From positions 1 through 43,285 of the forward strand of contig PLGM01000096.1 in NCBI GenBank assembly GCA_003139795.1: a stretch of DNA of 43,285 bases. Direction: 5' to 3'. This DNA comes from Acidobacteriaceae bacterium (GTDB taxonomy: Bacteria > Acidobacteriota > Terriglobia > Terriglobales > Acidobacteriaceae). This document shows positions 42,403 through 43,285 of the stretch, in pieces. Each line of letters begins with the position of its first letter. Positions within the stretch are counted from its first letter, which is position 1. The translations under genes and the position numbers were made by a program. The notes under the pieces are model-generated. The model worked only from the letters and a program-made list of their open reading frames with translations, was not told the origin of the DNA and made no database searches.

Positions 42403-42511
42403 TGCGTCCTCCTTATGCGTTGAGAGGCCACGGATGGCTATCTACAAGCATAAAGCCGCATCGCTACCGTGAGGCAGTCGATTTTAGCGTTGAATTTCAG
42501 CGATCTTGCTG

Positions 42512-42754
42512 TCAGCTAGCAGCGCGCTCGCTCCGGTTGAACCACTCGTTCAAATCGGACGCGCGGAACCGCCATAGTTTGCCGATGTGCGTGCCGCGGA
42601 TCTCGCCGCGCCGCGCCAACTTCTGCAAAGTCTTGTGGTGGATTTGCAGCAAGTCAGCAGCCTGCTCACTGTTCAGGAGAGGCTCGAATTCAGTGACACC
42701 GAATCTGCCGCGGCTGTCGATCCTGGAGGTAACTGGGGGAAAGGCGTGTGCCAT
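42512..42754 (-). CDS. excisionase-like helix-turn-helix protein
   Basis: An 80-residue DNA-binding protein of the MerR-like HTH_17/excisionase family (LLNSEQAADLLQIHHKTLQKLARRGEIRG, then HIGKLWRFRASDLNEWF with the typical wing). It is likely the directionality factor or regulator of the neighbouring integrase. The ATG at 42754 has AAGGAGG 5 bases upstream. The integrase gene starts 109 bases downstream on the same strand. Confidence 0.85.
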   Translation of the reverse strand: MAHAFPPVTSRIDSRGRFGVTEFEPLLNSEQAADLLQIHHKTLQKLARRGEIRGTHIGKLWRFRASDLNEWFNRSERAAS

Positions 42755-42795
42755 ATCAGCCTCCTTTTCCCACACAATGCCCAAGTTTTCCACAA

Positions 42796-42808
42796 AAGTC
42801 CAAGACTT
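42796..42808. promoter_or_regulatory. small dyad upstream of the excisionase gene
   Basis: AAGTC-CAA-GACTT, a perfect 5-base inverted repeat about 45 bases before the excisionase start. It is a possible operator for autoregulation; no further support. Confidence 0.3.
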
Positions 42809-42857
42809 CTTCATGTGGCTTTGATAACGAGTGAGCATCAAGGAGGAAGCTAGAGGA

Positions 42858-43181
42858 GTGTGCTGGGACGCTTCGGCATTCGCAAGGACGGACTACTCAA
42901 CTCAATACCAGTCAATCGATGACATGCTGTGCTGTCGATCATTTCAAGCTCTCAATGCGGAGATCATCGAATTCCTATTTGCTACCACCGAACCGAGCAC
43001 GGAGCAAAAAACCACCCGTCATCGAAGAATCACCAGACTAACCTTCGGCACGAACCTGCACATACAGTTTGAAGCAGCGGTATGCGCGGGCTTTTTCCCC
43101 CCACAAAAGGCAGGTGCCCGAAGCATCCCATCGTCAGGCGGTACGATTTCGAGGTGCATAGGTGGTCCCAAGGCAACCTAG
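42858..43181 (+). CDS. doubtful small open reading frame on the island
   Basis: A possible 107-residue protein from a GTG at 42858, with AGGAGG about 11 bases upstream; a GTG at 42831 is also in frame. The composition is not strongly protein-like (many Ser, Thr and Cys, no clear domain, no hydrophobic core pattern). I do not recognise it and give it little weight. Confidence 0.2.
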   Translation: MCWDASAFARTDYSTQYQSIDDMLCCRSFQALNAEIIEFLFATTEPSTEQKTTRHRRITRLTFGTNLHIQFEAAVCAGFFPPQKAGARSIPSSGGTISRCIGGPKAT

Positions 43182-43285
43182 CGTAAAGCGAGAATCCCTA
43201 ACGGTCACATCGACGTTTTTCAGGAGTAATCCCGACAATCGCGCATAATCGGCTGTCAATGAGCGGTTTGGCCTGTTAACCGGCC
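43182..43285. other. unassigned end of window
   Basis: About 100 bases of AT-richer island DNA with no gene or clear signal visible; any gene here would start beyond the window. Confidence 0.4.

Larger units (their letters stand above)
41104..43285. mobile_element. left edge of a tRNA-Glu-integrated genomic island
   Basis: tRNA-Glu, a tyrosine integrase 57 bases beyond its 3' end and an excisionase-like gene behind it form a standard integration module. The DNA from about 41.2 kb is visibly AT-richer than the chromosome to its left. The far attachment site, expected as a repeat of the tRNA 3' end, is not in the window. Confidence 0.75.

Noticed and set aside
1-43285. CRISPR array
   Set aside because: No direct repeats of 20-40 bases with regular unique spacers are seen anywhere; the only tandem repeats are heptamers without spacers.

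Overview
The window is GC-rich, densely packed bacterial chromosome, most likely from an Acidobacteriota member (Terriglobia-like). This is inferred from an Oar-type TonB receptor with an N-terminal carboxypeptidase-regulatory domain, a beta-propeller sensor kinase, a CRTAC/ASPIC-UnbV repeat protein, and GGGCTAAAGCCC / GGTCTC-type intergenic palindromes of a kind common in that phylum. The right end (from about 41.1 kb) is visibly AT-richer and begins an integrated element at a tRNA-Glu gene.

Layout. 0.1-2.2 kb: an MFS exporter and a membrane-anchored unknown. 2.8-7.1 kb: a propeller histidine kinase, a NarL-type regulator and a small secreted protein. 7.1-11.7 kb (minus): a small membrane protein, then a four-gene respiratory operon joining a Rieske/cytochrome b6-type core to two membrane proteins, one of them a cytochrome bd subunit I relative with a fused c-type haem domain. 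12.0-17.5 kb: a secreted FG-GAP/ASPIC protein and a convergent Oar-like receptor. 17.7-19.6 kb: an OPA-family transporter translationally coupled to a PhnZ-like HD oxygenase, which suggests organophosphonate use. 19.7-24.2 kb: a TPP riboswitch controlling a TonB receptor, an APH-fold kinase and a PnuC/PnuT-type transporter, i.e. a thiamine-salvage operon. 24.2-27.7 kb: a D-2-hydroxyacid dehydrogenase, a FUSC-family protein and a class I/II aminotransferase.

27.8-34.7 kb (minus): a histidine operon in the order hisL-hisI-hisG-hisD-hisC-hisB-(small membrane protein)-hisH-hisF-hisA. Most genes overlap or abut. It is preceded by a 25-codon leader with eight His codons, a perfect 11-bp terminator hairpin and a matching antiterminator segment, which together make a complete attenuator. 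hisE is not in the window. 34.8-40.7 kb: a Tat-exported aldo/keto-reductase-like protein, a ComEA-like helix-hairpin-helix protein, and an RND pump with its lipoprotein adaptor but no outer-membrane channel. 41.1-43.3 kb: tRNA-Glu(UUC), a tyrosine integrase and an excisionase-like protein at the edge of a genomic island that runs out of the window.

The most notable signals are the his attenuator, the riboswitch with a readable translational switch, the bc/bd-like hybrid respiratory operon, the transporter-PhnZ pair, and dispersed palindromic repeats, one of which lies in frame inside a coding sequence. All assignments come from reading the sequence; no database search was run.
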